This document shows positions 15,849 to 25,214 of a DNA stretch of 35,864 nucleotides, piece by piece (positions within the stretch are counted from its first letter, which is position 1; every line of letters starts with the position of its first letter). The notes below the pieces were generated by a model that had not been told where the DNA came from, did no database searches, and saw only the letters and a program-made list of their open reading frames with translations. The position numbers were made by a program, and so were the translations under genes. The DNA comes from Nostoc sp. LPT (GTDB lineage: Bacteria; Cyanobacteriota; Cyanobacteriia; Cyanobacteriales; Nostocaceae), in contig NZ_JABXKF010000083.1 of assembly GCF_017115165.1 (NCBI RefSeq), positions 1 through 35,864 on the forward strand, given 5' to 3'.

Positions 15849-18053
15849 ATGACGATGGAATCTTTACCAAGTTTTGAAGAAGTAAATATTCAGAAATACT
15901 TAGAAGTTATTCAACGGCGTTGGCTACCTCTAGTTGGAATTTTTGCTATATCTGTTACCCTTGGATGCTTGTATGCATTTTCACTAAAACCTTCATATAA
16001 GGCAGAAGGAAGTTTGATGATAAAAACAAATCGCTCTTCCTCACTCACGGGCTTACCGGATGACATAGGACGCCTAGAAGCTTTGAATGTGAACGACAAT
16101 CCCCTGGAAACTCAAGTGAGAGTTATTGGATCAAATCCAGTAATTGAGAAAACAATTAATTCCCTCAACCTTAAAGATAGTCAAGGCAAACTGCTCTCGA
16201 TTCCCGACTTGGCAAAACAACTAAAAATAGAAGGAATTAAAGGCACTGATGTTGTACAACTTTCTTATAAAGGTGGCGATCCAGAACTAGCTGCCAAAAT
16301 CATCAATGAAGTTATTGACAGTTATATCGATTTAAATATCAAGGCTAATCAGAATGAAGCGCGGACAGCCAAACAGGTTCTCGTAACGGAAGTACCTAAA
16401 GCTGAGGAAGTTGTCAGAAGAGCCGAATCAAAACTGCGGCTATTTAAAGAAACGAATAAAGTTGTTGTCCTGGAACAAGAAGCAACCGCAGCAGTCGATA
16501 CAATTTCTAAATTAGGAAACCAAATTTCTCAAGCTTTAGCTCAACTAGATGATGTCAAGGGTCGTCTAGAACAGTTAAGCAGTGAAGCTCAGGTAGATTC
16601 ACGGCAAGGTGTAATCGAATCTGAATTGAGTCAAGCACCTGGAGTTCAGAAAGTGCTAGCCCAACTTCAAGAAACAGAAAGCCAACTTGCACTAGAGCGT
16701 ACCCGTTTTTCACCTGAACACCCTACAATTACTAGCTTAGAAGAAAAAGTCGTAGCTCTTAACAACTTGCTAAAAGAGCGGACAGGACAAGTAGCGGGTA
16801 AAACGCAGATAACACAGGGAAGTTTACAGGTTGGACAACTGCGACAAAGCCTAATTGCAGATATTACTCGTGCTCAAGCAGAACGCGTTGGTCTGGAGAG
16901 ACAAATTGCCACACTCAAACAACAGCAAAATGCCTACATCAAACGAGCAAATAATTTGCCAAGGTTAGAACAGAGTCAACGAGAGCTAGAACGGAAACTG
17001 CAAGCAGCTCAAACGACTTACGAAACACTCTTAAAGAAACGCCAAGAGATTGATATTGCACAAAACCAAAAAATTCCTAATGCTCGTGTCATTTCCTATG
17101 CTTTAATCCCTGATAAAGCAGAAGGGCCTCGGAAAATGCTGTTTATTGTTGGTGGAGCAGGAGTTGGTTTCTTCTTAGGTATCATTGTTGCCTTTACTTT
17201 AGACTTGATAGACCGCTCAGTGAAGACCGTCAAAGAAGCCAAAGATGTCTTGAGATACAGTGTTTTAGGAGTGATTCCTACACAAGCTAGAAATGGTAAA
17301 GATCATTCTTCTATAGCAGGACTCGATAGACCTATTCCCAAAATCATTGGTAGAGATATTCCTTACTTCCCTGTTGGTAATGCATATCAAATACTACAAG
17401 TGAACTTAAAATTCCTCTGTTCTGATAAACCGCTCAAAAGCATTGTAATTACAAGTTCCGTTGCCAAAGAAGGAAAGTCTGACGTATCTGCAAATTTAGC
17501 TGTGACTATGGCTCAGGCGGGGCGTAGAGTGTTGTTGGTGGATGCAGATATGCGTCATCCCATACAGCATCATATCTGGGGGCTAACAAATACAATTGGA
17601 CTAAGTAATGTCATAACTAACCAAGCTTCTTTAGATACAGTTGTTCAGGAAGTAATGCCTAATCTGGAAGTTCTTACTTCTGGAGTTTTGCCTCCAAATC
17701 CAGTGGCAATGCTAGATTCTCAACGCATGGCAACATTAATTAGTAACTTTGGGAGAGAGTACGATCTTGTGATTTTCGATACTCCTCCCTTGTCAGGAAT
17801 AGCAGATGCTGCTGTTTTAAGCACCTTAACTGACGGTATCTTATTAGTCGTTCGTCCTGGAGTGGTTGACTTGAACAGTGCAAATGCAGCTAAAGAGTTT
17901 TTAACTCAGTCAGGTCAGAAGGTATTAGGGATAGTCATCAATGGTGTGAATACTAAAAATGAACCTAATAATTATTTTTATGACACTAAAAAACGACAAA
18001 TTGAACAAGATTTGGTATCTAGCAGCTTAACTAAATTTCGCAAAGAGCGTTAA
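15849..18053 (+). CDS. Wzc/GumC-type polysaccharide co-polymerase with tyrosine autokinase
   Basis: Inner-membrane protein controlling chain length and export of a Wzx/Wzy-dependent polysaccharide, 734 aa. Wzz domain: first membrane segment ~24-46 (WLPLVGIFAISVTLGCLYAF), a periplasmic coiled-coil region (~150-400), second membrane segment ~430-455 (GGAGVGFFLGIIVAFTLDLI). The cytoplasmic BY-kinase domain (~500-720) has Walker A SSVAKEGKSD (~536-545), Walker A' VLLVDADMR (~561-569) and Walker B LVIFDTPP (~640). The residue after GKS is Asp instead of the commoner Thr/Glu. The C-terminal tail holds only two tyrosines (NNYFYD), fewer than the Tyr clusters of E. coli Wzc, so autophosphorylation capacity may be limited. 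First gene of the EPS locus. Confidence 0.93.
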   Translation: MTMESLPSFEEVNIQKYLEVIQRRWLPLVGIFAISVTLGCLYAFSLKPSYKAEGSLMIKTNRSSSLTGLPDDIGRLEALNVNDNPLETQVRVIGSNPVIEKTINSLNLKDSQGKLLSIPDLAKQLKIEGIKGTDVVQLSYKGGDPELAAKIINEVIDSYIDLNIKANQNEARTAKQVLVTEVPKAEEVVRRAESKLRLFKETNKVVVLEQEATAAVDTISKLGNQISQALAQLDDVKGRLEQLSSEAQVDSRQGVIESELSQAPGVQKVLAQLQETESQLALERTRFSPEHPTITSLEEKVVALNNLLKERTGQVAGKTQITQGSLQVGQLRQSLIADITRAQAERVGLERQIATLKQQQNAYIKRANNLPRLEQSQRELERKLQAAQTTYETLLKKRQEIDIAQNQKIPNARVISYALIPDKAEGPRKMLFIVGGAGVGFFLGIIVAFTLDLIDRSVKTVKEAKDVLRYSVLGVIPTQARNGKDHSSIAGLDRPIPKIIGRDIPYFPVGNAYQILQVNLKFLCSDKPLKSIVITSSVAKEGKSDVSANLAVTMAQAGRRVLLVDADMRHPIQHHIWGLTNTIGLSNVITNQASLDTVVQEVMPNLEVLTSGVLPPNPVAMLDSQRMATLISNFGREYDLVIFDTPPLSGIADAAVLSTLTDGILLVVRPGVVDLNSANAAKEFLTQSGQKVLGIVINGVNTKNEPNNYFYDTKKRQIEQDLVSSSLTKFRKER

Positions 18054-18123
18054 GTTATCCTAGAAATTGTGAAAGCTACCATCACTACAACCATCTAAAC
18101 CAAATTTTTTAACTGTAGGAATA

Positions 18124-19077
18124 ATGGATAAAATTAAAATTAAAACTTCCTGTTTAATTAATAATTACAATTATGCTGAATTTCTCTCTGAGGCAATTGA
18201 TAGCGCTTTAAATCAGACAGTTAAATTTGATGAGATTATCATTGTTGATGACGCATCCACAGATAATTCTGCGGAAGTCATCAATAAATTTACTCAATTA
18301 GCTAATGTTAAATCTATTTTGAAAGAAAAAAATCAAGGACAATTATCATCTTTTAATGAAGGGTTTTTAGCTGCTACTGGTGACATTATATTTTTTTTAG
18401 ATGCCGATGATATTTATGAACCTCAGTATTTAGAAAACGCTCTAAATTTTTATAATAGACGCAGTGAATGTGATTTTATATTTTGTGCGTATAAAAAATT
18501 TGGAGCAGTACAAGGGACATTTCAAGACGATGCAGTTGATTTAGATTTGGGTTATTCAGTAATTAGAACTTTATATAATGGAGAATGGATTGGTTCCATA
18601 ACTTCAACATTATCAATACGTAGAGAGATAGTCAGAAAAATTTTACCTATTCCAAATATAGAAGATTGGCGTGTAAGAGCTGATGACTGTTTGGTATGGG
18701 GAGCTTCTTTGGTGGGGGCTAAAAAGTTTTATATGTCTAAACCTTTAGTGATGTATAGAATACATGAGAATAATCAATATCATAATAAGAACTTTTTAGA
18801 TGTAGACAAAAACTATGAATATAAAAGATTTTGGAAACGCAATTCTCTGTTTAATTACATTCTGCAAAAAAACAACTTTAGTTCTCCATTATTCTTAGCT
18901 TTCACATCTATTAATGAGCTACAAACAATACCATGCCCAAAATCTCAAGATTTTGTTACTTATTTGAAAATAATATTTTTATTTGAGCATAGTTTTTACT
19001 GGAAAATCAAGGGCATTATTTTATTATTTAGCTATTTTTTGAAAATTTTGATTAGTGGTAAATTAAAACCCTTGTAG
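18124..19077 (+). CDS. Family 2 glycosyltransferase
   Basis: GT-A fold sugar transferase, 317 aa, probably adding one sugar of the EPS repeat unit on the cytoplasmic face. Nucleotide-binding VDDASTDNS lies at 41-49 and the metal-binding DADD at 93-96; a C-terminal hydrophobic, basic tail (~285-317, IKGIILLFSYFLKILI) could anchor it to the membrane. TAGGAA precedes the ATG. It follows the autokinase by 70 bp and is probably co-transcribed with it. The donor and acceptor cannot be told from sequence. The gene is markedly A+T-rich. Confidence 0.9.
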   Translation: MDKIKIKTSCLINNYNYAEFLSEAIDSALNQTVKFDEIIIVDDASTDNSAEVINKFTQLANVKSILKEKNQGQLSSFNEGFLAATGDIIFFLDADDIYEPQYLENALNFYNRRSECDFIFCAYKKFGAVQGTFQDDAVDLDLGYSVIRTLYNGEWIGSITSTLSIRREIVRKILPIPNIEDWRVRADDCLVWGASLVGAKKFYMSKPLVMYRIHENNQYHNKNFLDVDKNYEYKRFWKRNSLFNYILQKNNFSSPLFLAFTSINELQTIPCPKSQDFVTYLKIIFLFEHSFYWKIKGIILLFSYFLKILISGKLKPL

Positions 19078-19197
19078 ATGATAAATAATGTGATTTACTG
19101 AATAAATACACTTTGTTTTGTATTTGATAAAATGAAAAATTTGCACGAGCGAGATTGATAGGTATAAAGAATGTCAGATGATTAATTCATAAAAATA

Positions 19198-20520
19198 ATG
19201 TTAAGTAAATTAAAAGTTATAAACTTATCGAAATTTAAATCTCGTTCTGGGCTGCGTGCAGTTATTGCTAATACAGGTTGGTTATTTGCTGACCGCATTC
19301 TACGCATGGGTGCAAGCTTAGTTGTAGGAGTATGGGTAGCACGTTATTTAGGAGTACAACAGTATGGTCTATTTAACTATGCTTTAGCTTTTGTTGCCTT
19401 ATTTAGCCCAATTTTTACTCTCGGACTAGACGACGTAGTAGTTCGCCATCTTGTTCGTCAATCATCAAACAAAGAGGAAATTTTAGGAACTACCTTTTGG
19501 CTAAAATTTTTGGGTGGAATTGCTTCTGTTTTATTGGCAGTTAGCACGATGTTTTTCTTAGGTGAGCATGAAGCACTAAAGATATGGCTAGTTACAATTT
19601 TAGGAGTAGTAGGAATTTTTAGGGCATCTGATACTATTGAACTGTGGTTTCAATCACAGGTGCAGTCAAAATATACTGTAATCGCTAAAAACACGGCATT
19701 TCTGCTAAATACTGTCATCAAAATCACATTAATTTTAACAAAAGCACCATTGCTAGCTTTTGCTTTGGTAACATTAGCAGAATTTGCAATGAGTGCAATT
19801 GGCTTACTGATTGTTTACCAAGTCAAAGGGTCTTCATTGTGGTTATGGCGTTGGAGTTTTGCTTCTGCCAAAACTCTTATGAAAGAGAGTTTACCTCTAA
19901 TTTTTTCGGGGTTCGCCATCATGATTTTTATGAGAATAGATCAGGTAATGTTAGGTCAAATGATCGGAGATAGTGAGGTTGGAGTTTATTCTGCTGCTGT
20001 GCGTATTTCTGAAATTTGGTATTTTATTCCAGGCGCTATTGTTTCCTCTGTTGCTCCAGCAATTTATGCAGCAAAGGAAAAATCAGAAAGTCTTTACTAT
20101 CAGCGAATAGGACAATTACTCAGTCTAATGACATGTATATCTTTAGGAATTGCTCTTCCAATGTCCTTTTTTTCTGACAAGATAATTATAGTGATGTTTG
20201 GAAGTGGATATGCAGAGGCAGGAGCAATATTAGCAGTTCATATTTGGACTTCTTTGTTTGTATTTATGGGTCTTGCAACATCACCTTGGTTTATTGCTGA
20301 AGGTTTAAACCACGTTTCTTTAGGTAAGACTTTATTTGGGGCAATACTAAACATTATTCTCAATTTATTGCTTATTCCTAAATATGCAGGACTTGGAGCT
20401 GCGATCGCAACAATAATATCTCAAGCTGCTGCTGCTTTTATATGTAACGCATTTGATTCAAGAACACAAAAACTCTTTAAAATTCAGGTGCGATCGCTTA
20501 TTCATTTTTACAAATACTGA
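19198..20520 (+). CDS. Wzx-type oligosaccharide flippase
   Basis: Polytopic membrane protein (440 aa, about 12 hydrophobic segments) of the MOP/Wzx family, which flips lipid-linked repeat units across the plasma membrane. The N-terminal pattern LRAVIANTGWLFADRILRMG followed by GVWVARYLGVQQYGLFNYA is characteristic, as is the central RIDQVMLGQMIGDSEVGVYSAA segment with charged residues inside the membrane. Two of only three HIP1 octamers in the whole EPS locus lie near its 3' end. No Shine-Dalgarno is seen. It is the expected partner of the Wzy- and Wzc-type proteins here. Confidence 0.92.
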   Translation: MLSKLKVINLSKFKSRSGLRAVIANTGWLFADRILRMGASLVVGVWVARYLGVQQYGLFNYALAFVALFSPIFTLGLDDVVVRHLVRQSSNKEEILGTTFWLKFLGGIASVLLAVSTMFFLGEHEALKIWLVTILGVVGIFRASDTIELWFQSQVQSKYTVIAKNTAFLLNTVIKITLILTKAPLLAFALVTLAEFAMSAIGLLIVYQVKGSSLWLWRWSFASAKTLMKESLPLIFSGFAIMIFMRIDQVMLGQMIGDSEVGVYSAAVRISEIWYFIPGAIVSSVAPAIYAAKEKSESLYYQRIGQLLSLMTCISLGIALPMSFFSDKIIIVMFGSGYAEAGAILAVHIWTSLFVFMGLATSPWFIAEGLNHVSLGKTLFGAILNIILNLLLIPKYAGLGAAIATIISQAAAAFICNAFDSRTQKLFKIQVRSLIHFYKY

Positions 20521-20545
20521 TCGTTATTATTTAAATTTTATTATT

Positions 20546-21472
20546 ATGCAAACACCCGTAACTTTTATTATTTTTAAACGTCCACAAACAACAGAGAAAG
20601 TTTTTGAAGCTATTCGCCAAGCCAAGCCAACAAAACTTTTTGTAATTGCAGATGGACCCCGCACTGACTGCGAAGGTGAGGCAGAAAAATGTGAAGCGAC
20701 TAGGGCAATTATTGAGAGAGTTGATTGGGATTGTGAAGTAATAAAGAATTATTCTGATATCAACTTAGGTTGTGCAAAACGGGTATCAAGTGGTTTAGAT
20801 TGGGTCTTTAATAACGTCGATGAGACAATTATTTTGGAAGATGATTGTATCCCTCACCCAACTTTTTTCAGATTTAGTCAAGAATTGCTGGAAAAATATA
20901 GAGATGATACCAGAATCGCCACAATCTCTGCTCAAAATCTTCAACTTGGACAAAAACGTACAAATTACAGTTACTATTTTTCTCGCTACAACCACTGCTG
21001 GGGTTGGGCAAGTTGGAGACGTGCTTGGCAACATTATGATTTGACTATCAAACTCTGGAAAGAGGTGCAAGCAGAAAACCTTTTACATGACATTCTTATA
21101 GACCAAAAAGCAGTAAATTCTTGGCAACGAATATTTCAGTCTGTTTATGACAATCCTACAGGTATAACCTGGGATTACCAATGGACATTTGCTTGTTGGA
21201 TGCAGGGAAGCTTAAGTATTATTCCCAATGTCAATTTAATCTCTAATGTTGGTGTTGGTTCAGACGCAACTCATTTCACTTCAAATCAAGGATTTTCCTT
21301 CATCAATATGTCCATGCAGGCAATGAAATTTCCCTTAAAGCATCCACCATTTATTGTGAGGAATGTAGAGGCAGATAATTTTACACAGAAAACAGTCTAT
21401 AAAGCAACTGCATTGGATATTTTTAAAGAGGAAATTAAGAAAAGATTGAATTACTCAACAATAAAAAAATAG
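20546..21472 (+). CDS. Glycosyltransferase-like protein (GT2/HlpA-like)
   Basis: About 308 aa. The frame is open upstream to 20453 inside the flippase gene, but the ATG at 20546 (MQTPVTFIIFKRP) is chosen because the family starts with this strand (FIIFKRPQTTEKVFEAIRQ, then LFVIADGPR). DDC in the ILEDDCIPHP motif is the likely nucleotide/metal site, and WGWASWRRAW is characteristic of this group, sometimes labelled HlpA-like. It probably transfers a sugar in EPS repeat-unit assembly. It begins 25 bp after the flippase stop, so it is in the same transcript. Donor unknown. Confidence 0.8.
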   Translation: MQTPVTFIIFKRPQTTEKVFEAIRQAKPTKLFVIADGPRTDCEGEAEKCEATRAIIERVDWDCEVIKNYSDINLGCAKRVSSGLDWVFNNVDETIILEDDCIPHPTFFRFSQELLEKYRDDTRIATISAQNLQLGQKRTNYSYYFSRYNHCWGWASWRRAWQHYDLTIKLWKEVQAENLLHDILIDQKAVNSWQRIFQSVYDNPTGITWDYQWTFACWMQGSLSIIPNVNLISNVGVGSDATHFTSNQGFSFINMSMQAMKFPLKHPPFIVRNVEADNFTQKTVYKATALDIFKEEIKKRLNYSTIKK

Positions 21473-21490
21473 ATAAATTAAATCTCAAAA

Positions 21491-22720
21491 ATGAAAGTGA
21501 AATTAACAGAGAAAATATTAACTATCTTGCTATTACTGATTGCTGTAGGTGCATTAACAATACACCCCGCACAAGAAGTTTCCATGTCTACACTTGGAGG
21601 TGATAAGCTAGATACTTTGTTCAATATAGTTTCATATTTAATCCTATTTTATTTCCTAATTTTATACTGGAAAGGTTTTATTTTTGTAATCACTAGAAGT
21701 CCATTACAGTTGTTTTTACTAGCAATAGTTATATTTTCTCTTTTATGGTCAGAAGACCTAAGTTCTAGTCTTACTTATCTAAGAGGTCTAATCCGAATAT
21801 ATTTTCTTGCCATCTATTTAGCAATGCGTTATCCGCTTAAGGAACAAATTAAGCTGATAGCTTGGGCACTTGGTGTAGCTGCATCATTATCTATTCTATT
21901 TTCTGCATTCGTACCAGGTTATATTCACGAATCACCTGAATTACTAGGTATGTGGAGTGGAATTTATGGTCATAAAAATGAATTAGGTTACATGATGGCT
22001 TGGAGTGCAGGAGTTTTTTTGCACCTTGCTCTTAGTGGCCATCGGTATCGCTGGTTGATGTGGGTATTATGTGGGATCTCTATATGTCTAATTATCTTCT
22101 CACGTTCAACAACATCTTTAACGATTTTGTTGACAATGATATTACTTTTACCTTTATACAGATCCCTGAAGAAAACTAATTATAAATTACAATTTATTAT
22201 GATTACTTCAACTTTGATGTTCCTAATGATTTCTTCAATATTACTTCTCAATAATGCCGAAACTGTAGTTGGTACTTCTGGTAAAGACCTTACCTTCAAT
22301 GGACGCTCTGACCTCTGGGAGCTAGTCATTTCTAAAATTTTGGAAAGACCTTGGTTAGGTTATGGATTTTCGGGATTTTGGACTAGTAATGCTGCTTCTA
22401 AATTAAGAGCTACTTATGATTGGGCAAGTAATGCCCATAATGGTTTTTTAGAATTATTGTTAGAATTGGGATTCTTAGGTTTTTTGACTTTTGCAGCAGG
22501 TTTTGTCCGGTTTTTTGTAATGGCATTGACTCGAATTATTTCTGTCGCTAAAAAACCGGAAGATTATTGGCCAATGCAGATGCTACTTATCATAGTCATA
22601 GTTAATTTTTCAGAAGCCAGATTATTAACTCCTAGCTGGAATTGGTTAATGTATGTCACCACCTCATTATCTTTGACTGTTGAATATCAACAAAATCGTA
22701 AAAATATTTTAGTCCATTAG
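21491..22720 (+). CDS. Wzy/O-antigen ligase family polymerase
   Basis: Polytopic membrane protein, 409 aa, ~10 membrane segments, matching the O-antigen ligase/polymerase (Wzy_C/PF04932) pattern: HKNELGYMMAWSAGVF in mid-protein, FNGRSDLWELVISKILERPW with GYGFSGFW, then the AHNGFLELLLELG motif whose periplasmic loop Arg/His residues are catalytic in the family. It would join flipped repeat units in the periplasm. It starts 18 bp after the upstream gene, in the same operon. A ligase role cannot be excluded from sequence, but the Wzx/Wzc context favours polymerase. Confidence 0.88.
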   Translation: MKVKLTEKILTILLLLIAVGALTIHPAQEVSMSTLGGDKLDTLFNIVSYLILFYFLILYWKGFIFVITRSPLQLFLLAIVIFSLLWSEDLSSSLTYLRGLIRIYFLAIYLAMRYPLKEQIKLIAWALGVAASLSILFSAFVPGYIHESPELLGMWSGIYGHKNELGYMMAWSAGVFLHLALSGHRYRWLMWVLCGISICLIIFSRSTTSLTILLTMILLLPLYRSLKKTNYKLQFIMITSTLMFLMISSILLLNNAETVVGTSGKDLTFNGRSDLWELVISKILERPWLGYGFSGFWTSNAASKLRATYDWASNAHNGFLELLLELGFLGFLTFAAGFVRFFVMALTRIISVAKKPEDYWPMQMLLIIVIVNFSEARLLTPSWNWLMYVTTSLSLTVEYQQNRKNILVH

Positions 22721-22768
22721 TTTTTATGACAGTCAGAAATAGTTTTAGTGATTATTAAGTGAATAAAA

Positions 22769-24040
22769 ATGAAAATTTTACATATTAGTACCCATGATAT
22801 TAGTGGCGGTGCAGCGAGGGCTGCATATCGTTTACACACAGGTTTACAGGATATAGGACTACAGTCACAAATGTTAGTTCAGGAAAAATATAGTAATGAT
22901 AAAACAGTAATTGCACCTAAAATTAGACTGTTTCAAGGCATTGCTAAGGCAAAGTTGACAGTTGAAAGTTTGCCATTAAAGCTTTATCGCCAAAAGAAAA
23001 ATACTCCATTTTTTACTCAATGGTTGCCAGATAGAGTTATTCCTAAAGTTGCTCAGATTAATCCAGATATAATCAATCTGCATTGGATTAGCGGAGGTTT
23101 TATGCAAATAGAAACCTTTGCTAAACTGAAGCGTCCTCTAGTTTGGACTCTCCATGATATGTGGGGGTTTACTGGAGGGTGTCACGTTACTGGAGAATGC
23201 GATCGCTACAAAGTATTCTGCGGGGCTTGTCCTCAACTCAACAGTGGTAATGAATGGGATTTATCCCGTTGGGTATGGCAGCGCAAAGTAAAAGCTTGGA
23301 AAAATTTAAATTTAACTCTGGTTTCACCAAGTTCTTGGTTAGCAGAGTGCGCTCATTCCAGTTCTTTATTCCAGAATTTGCGAATTGAGGTAATTCCCCA
23401 CGGACTAGATACTCAAAAATATCGACCGATTAATCAACATTTTGCACGAGAAGCACTCAATCTACCTCAAGATAAAAAGCTGGTACTCTTTGGAGCGATA
23501 GAAGCAACAAGCGATAGAAATAAAGGATTTCATTTGTTGCAACCAGCTTTACAAGAATTAAGTAAATCTGGCTGGAAGGATGACTTGGAAGTTGTGATTT
23601 TTGGAGCATCTCAACCCGAAAACCCACCTAATTTAGGCTTCAAAACACATTATTTGGGACACTTACACGATGTTATATCTTTAGCAACTGTTTACTCAGC
23701 AGCTAATGTGATGCTTGTACCGTCTCTTCAAGAATCTTTTGGACAGACAGCTTCGGAATCGTTCGCTTGTGGTACTCCAGTTGTGGCGTTTAATTCTACT
23801 GGCTTAAAAGATATTGTTGATCATCAGCAGAACGGCTATTTGGCTAAACCTTATGAAGTTGAGGATTTTGCCAAAGGAATTAGCTGGGTACTTGAAAATG
23901 AACAGAGGTTGCAAAAACTGTCATTTTATGCTCGCAAGAAAGCCGAGCAAGAATTCACTCTGGAACTTCAAGCACATCGTTATTCAGCCTTATTTCAGGA
24001 AATATTGATCATAGCCAAGAAATCTTCATCGAGTAATTAA
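22769..24040 (+). CDS. Family 4 glycosyltransferase
   Basis: GT-B fold retaining transferase, 423 aa. The N-terminal HISTHDISGGAARAAYRLH forms the acceptor-side glycine loop, WTLHDMWGFTGGCH with a Cys-rich CDRYKVFCGACP segment follows (possible structural metal or disulfide feature of this subfamily), and the donor-site ESFGQTASESFACGTPVVAF contains the E-x7-E signature. It adds a sugar to the EPS lipid-linked intermediate. It lies 48 bp after the polymerase gene on the same strand. One HIP1 site is present (23199-23206). Confidence 0.92.
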   Translation: MKILHISTHDISGGAARAAYRLHTGLQDIGLQSQMLVQEKYSNDKTVIAPKIRLFQGIAKAKLTVESLPLKLYRQKKNTPFFTQWLPDRVIPKVAQINPDIINLHWISGGFMQIETFAKLKRPLVWTLHDMWGFTGGCHVTGECDRYKVFCGACPQLNSGNEWDLSRWVWQRKVKAWKNLNLTLVSPSSWLAECAHSSSLFQNLRIEVIPHGLDTQKYRPINQHFAREALNLPQDKKLVLFGAIEATSDRNKGFHLLQPALQELSKSGWKDDLEVVIFGASQPENPPNLGFKTHYLGHLHDVISLATVYSAANVMLVPSLQESFGQTASESFACGTPVVAFNSTGLKDIVDHQQNGYLAKPYEVEDFAKGISWVLENEQRLQKLSFYARKKAEQEFTLELQAHRYSALFQEILIIAKKSSSSN

Positions 24041-24064
24041 CCTAGTAAATCAAGACTTCATAAT

Positions 24065-25081
24065 ATGTCAATACCTATAGCTTTTATAATTTGTACAGAA
24101 CCTGGCCGTTTAGAAGGTCAATCTTTGATGCTTGCAGAAAGTATTCGTAAGTTCTGCGGCGAATTGAAAAATACACCTATATATAGTTTTCATCCTAGAG
24201 TGGGTGAACCGATTTTAAAGCAAACCCAACAAGCCTTTGAAGTATTGCAGGTAACTCATCAACAAATCCCAATAAATCGTGAATTTCATGAATATTATTT
24301 AGCTAATAAACCCCTGGTTTGTGCCTATGCAGAACAAAATATTGATGCAGAAATATTAGTTTTTTTAGACAGTGATAAATGCTTTTTTTCTGAACCAAAA
24401 GAATTTTTATTGCCAGTAGATTGTAATGTACGGATACGTCCTGAGTATGGTCAAGGAATTGGTTCTACGGGTCTGCAAGACCCTCAAGAATGGTATTGGC
24501 AAAAACTATATGAAGTACTGGGAGTAAAGCGTGAGGTATTTGTTGACACACCAATTGGTAATAAAAGAATCAGAGCATACTGGAATTCTGGTTTGGTTGC
24601 TGTGAGAAGGAGTGCAGGTATATTTACACTTTGGAAAGAGAACTTTGAAAAAGTAATGCGTTTGGATATTACTCCTCCTCAGGGTATTTATTTTGTTGAA
24701 CAGTCTGTTTTGTCTGTAACTTTATGTGCTTTGGAAGAAAACGTCGAACACCTTCCTCCTAATTATAGTTATCCATTACCTTTACATAATCGGTTATCAA
24801 CAGGAATACAAATTAAACATTGGGATAATATTATATCCATTCATTATTTCAACTTATTTTTCTATAACGATTGGAATGCACAAATAAAAAAATTGAAAAA
24901 ATTCAATATCAATTCAGATAAATATCAATGGTTATGTCAAGAGGTTGTCAGACTTAATATGCCTCGCGTATCAGTTTGGCATCGATATGTGTTGGTGGTC
25001 AGAAGAATAGAACAAAAACTAAAAAACTTTAATATGGATATTAATCTCAGTGGCTGGATAGAAAAAATGGTTAAATTTTAA
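24065..25081 (+). CDS. Putative GT-A-like protein of EPS locus
   Basis: 338 aa. No standard family is certain, but FIICTEPGRLEGQSLMLAES, the DSDK (DxD-like) motif in ILVFLDSDKCFF, and the conserved RAYWNSGLVAVRRSAGIF segment suggest a nucleotide-diphospho-sugar-transferase fold (GT-A, inverting/retaining state unknown). No signal peptide or membrane segment is seen. It is tightly placed (25 bp) after the GT4 gene, so its role is probably in the same pathway. It could instead modify or synthesise a precursor. Confidence 0.65.
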   Translation: MSIPIAFIICTEPGRLEGQSLMLAESIRKFCGELKNTPIYSFHPRVGEPILKQTQQAFEVLQVTHQQIPINREFHEYYLANKPLVCAYAEQNIDAEILVFLDSDKCFFSEPKEFLLPVDCNVRIRPEYGQGIGSTGLQDPQEWYWQKLYEVLGVKREVFVDTPIGNKRIRAYWNSGLVAVRRSAGIFTLWKENFEKVMRLDITPPQGIYFVEQSVLSVTLCALEENVEHLPPNYSYPLPLHNRLSTGIQIKHWDNIISIHYFNLFFYNDWNAQIKKLKKFNINSDKYQWLCQEVVRLNMPRVSVWHRYVLVVRRIEQKLKNFNMDINLSGWIEKMVKF

Positions 25082-25214
25082 ACTTACCTGAAAATATACG
25101 GAAGTTAAAAATTTGATGTTTGGATTATGAAGGTAAATTTGTAAATATTGCATAAAAGTGCATTATTTATATGAGTGTTTTTGTAGATAGTAGATATTAT
25201 ATGAGGGAAATGAA

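Noticed and set aside
20453..20545. N-terminal extension of the HlpA-like glycosyltransferase
   Set aside because: Lies inside the flippase gene and across its stop; the conserved N-terminus begins at ATG 20546.
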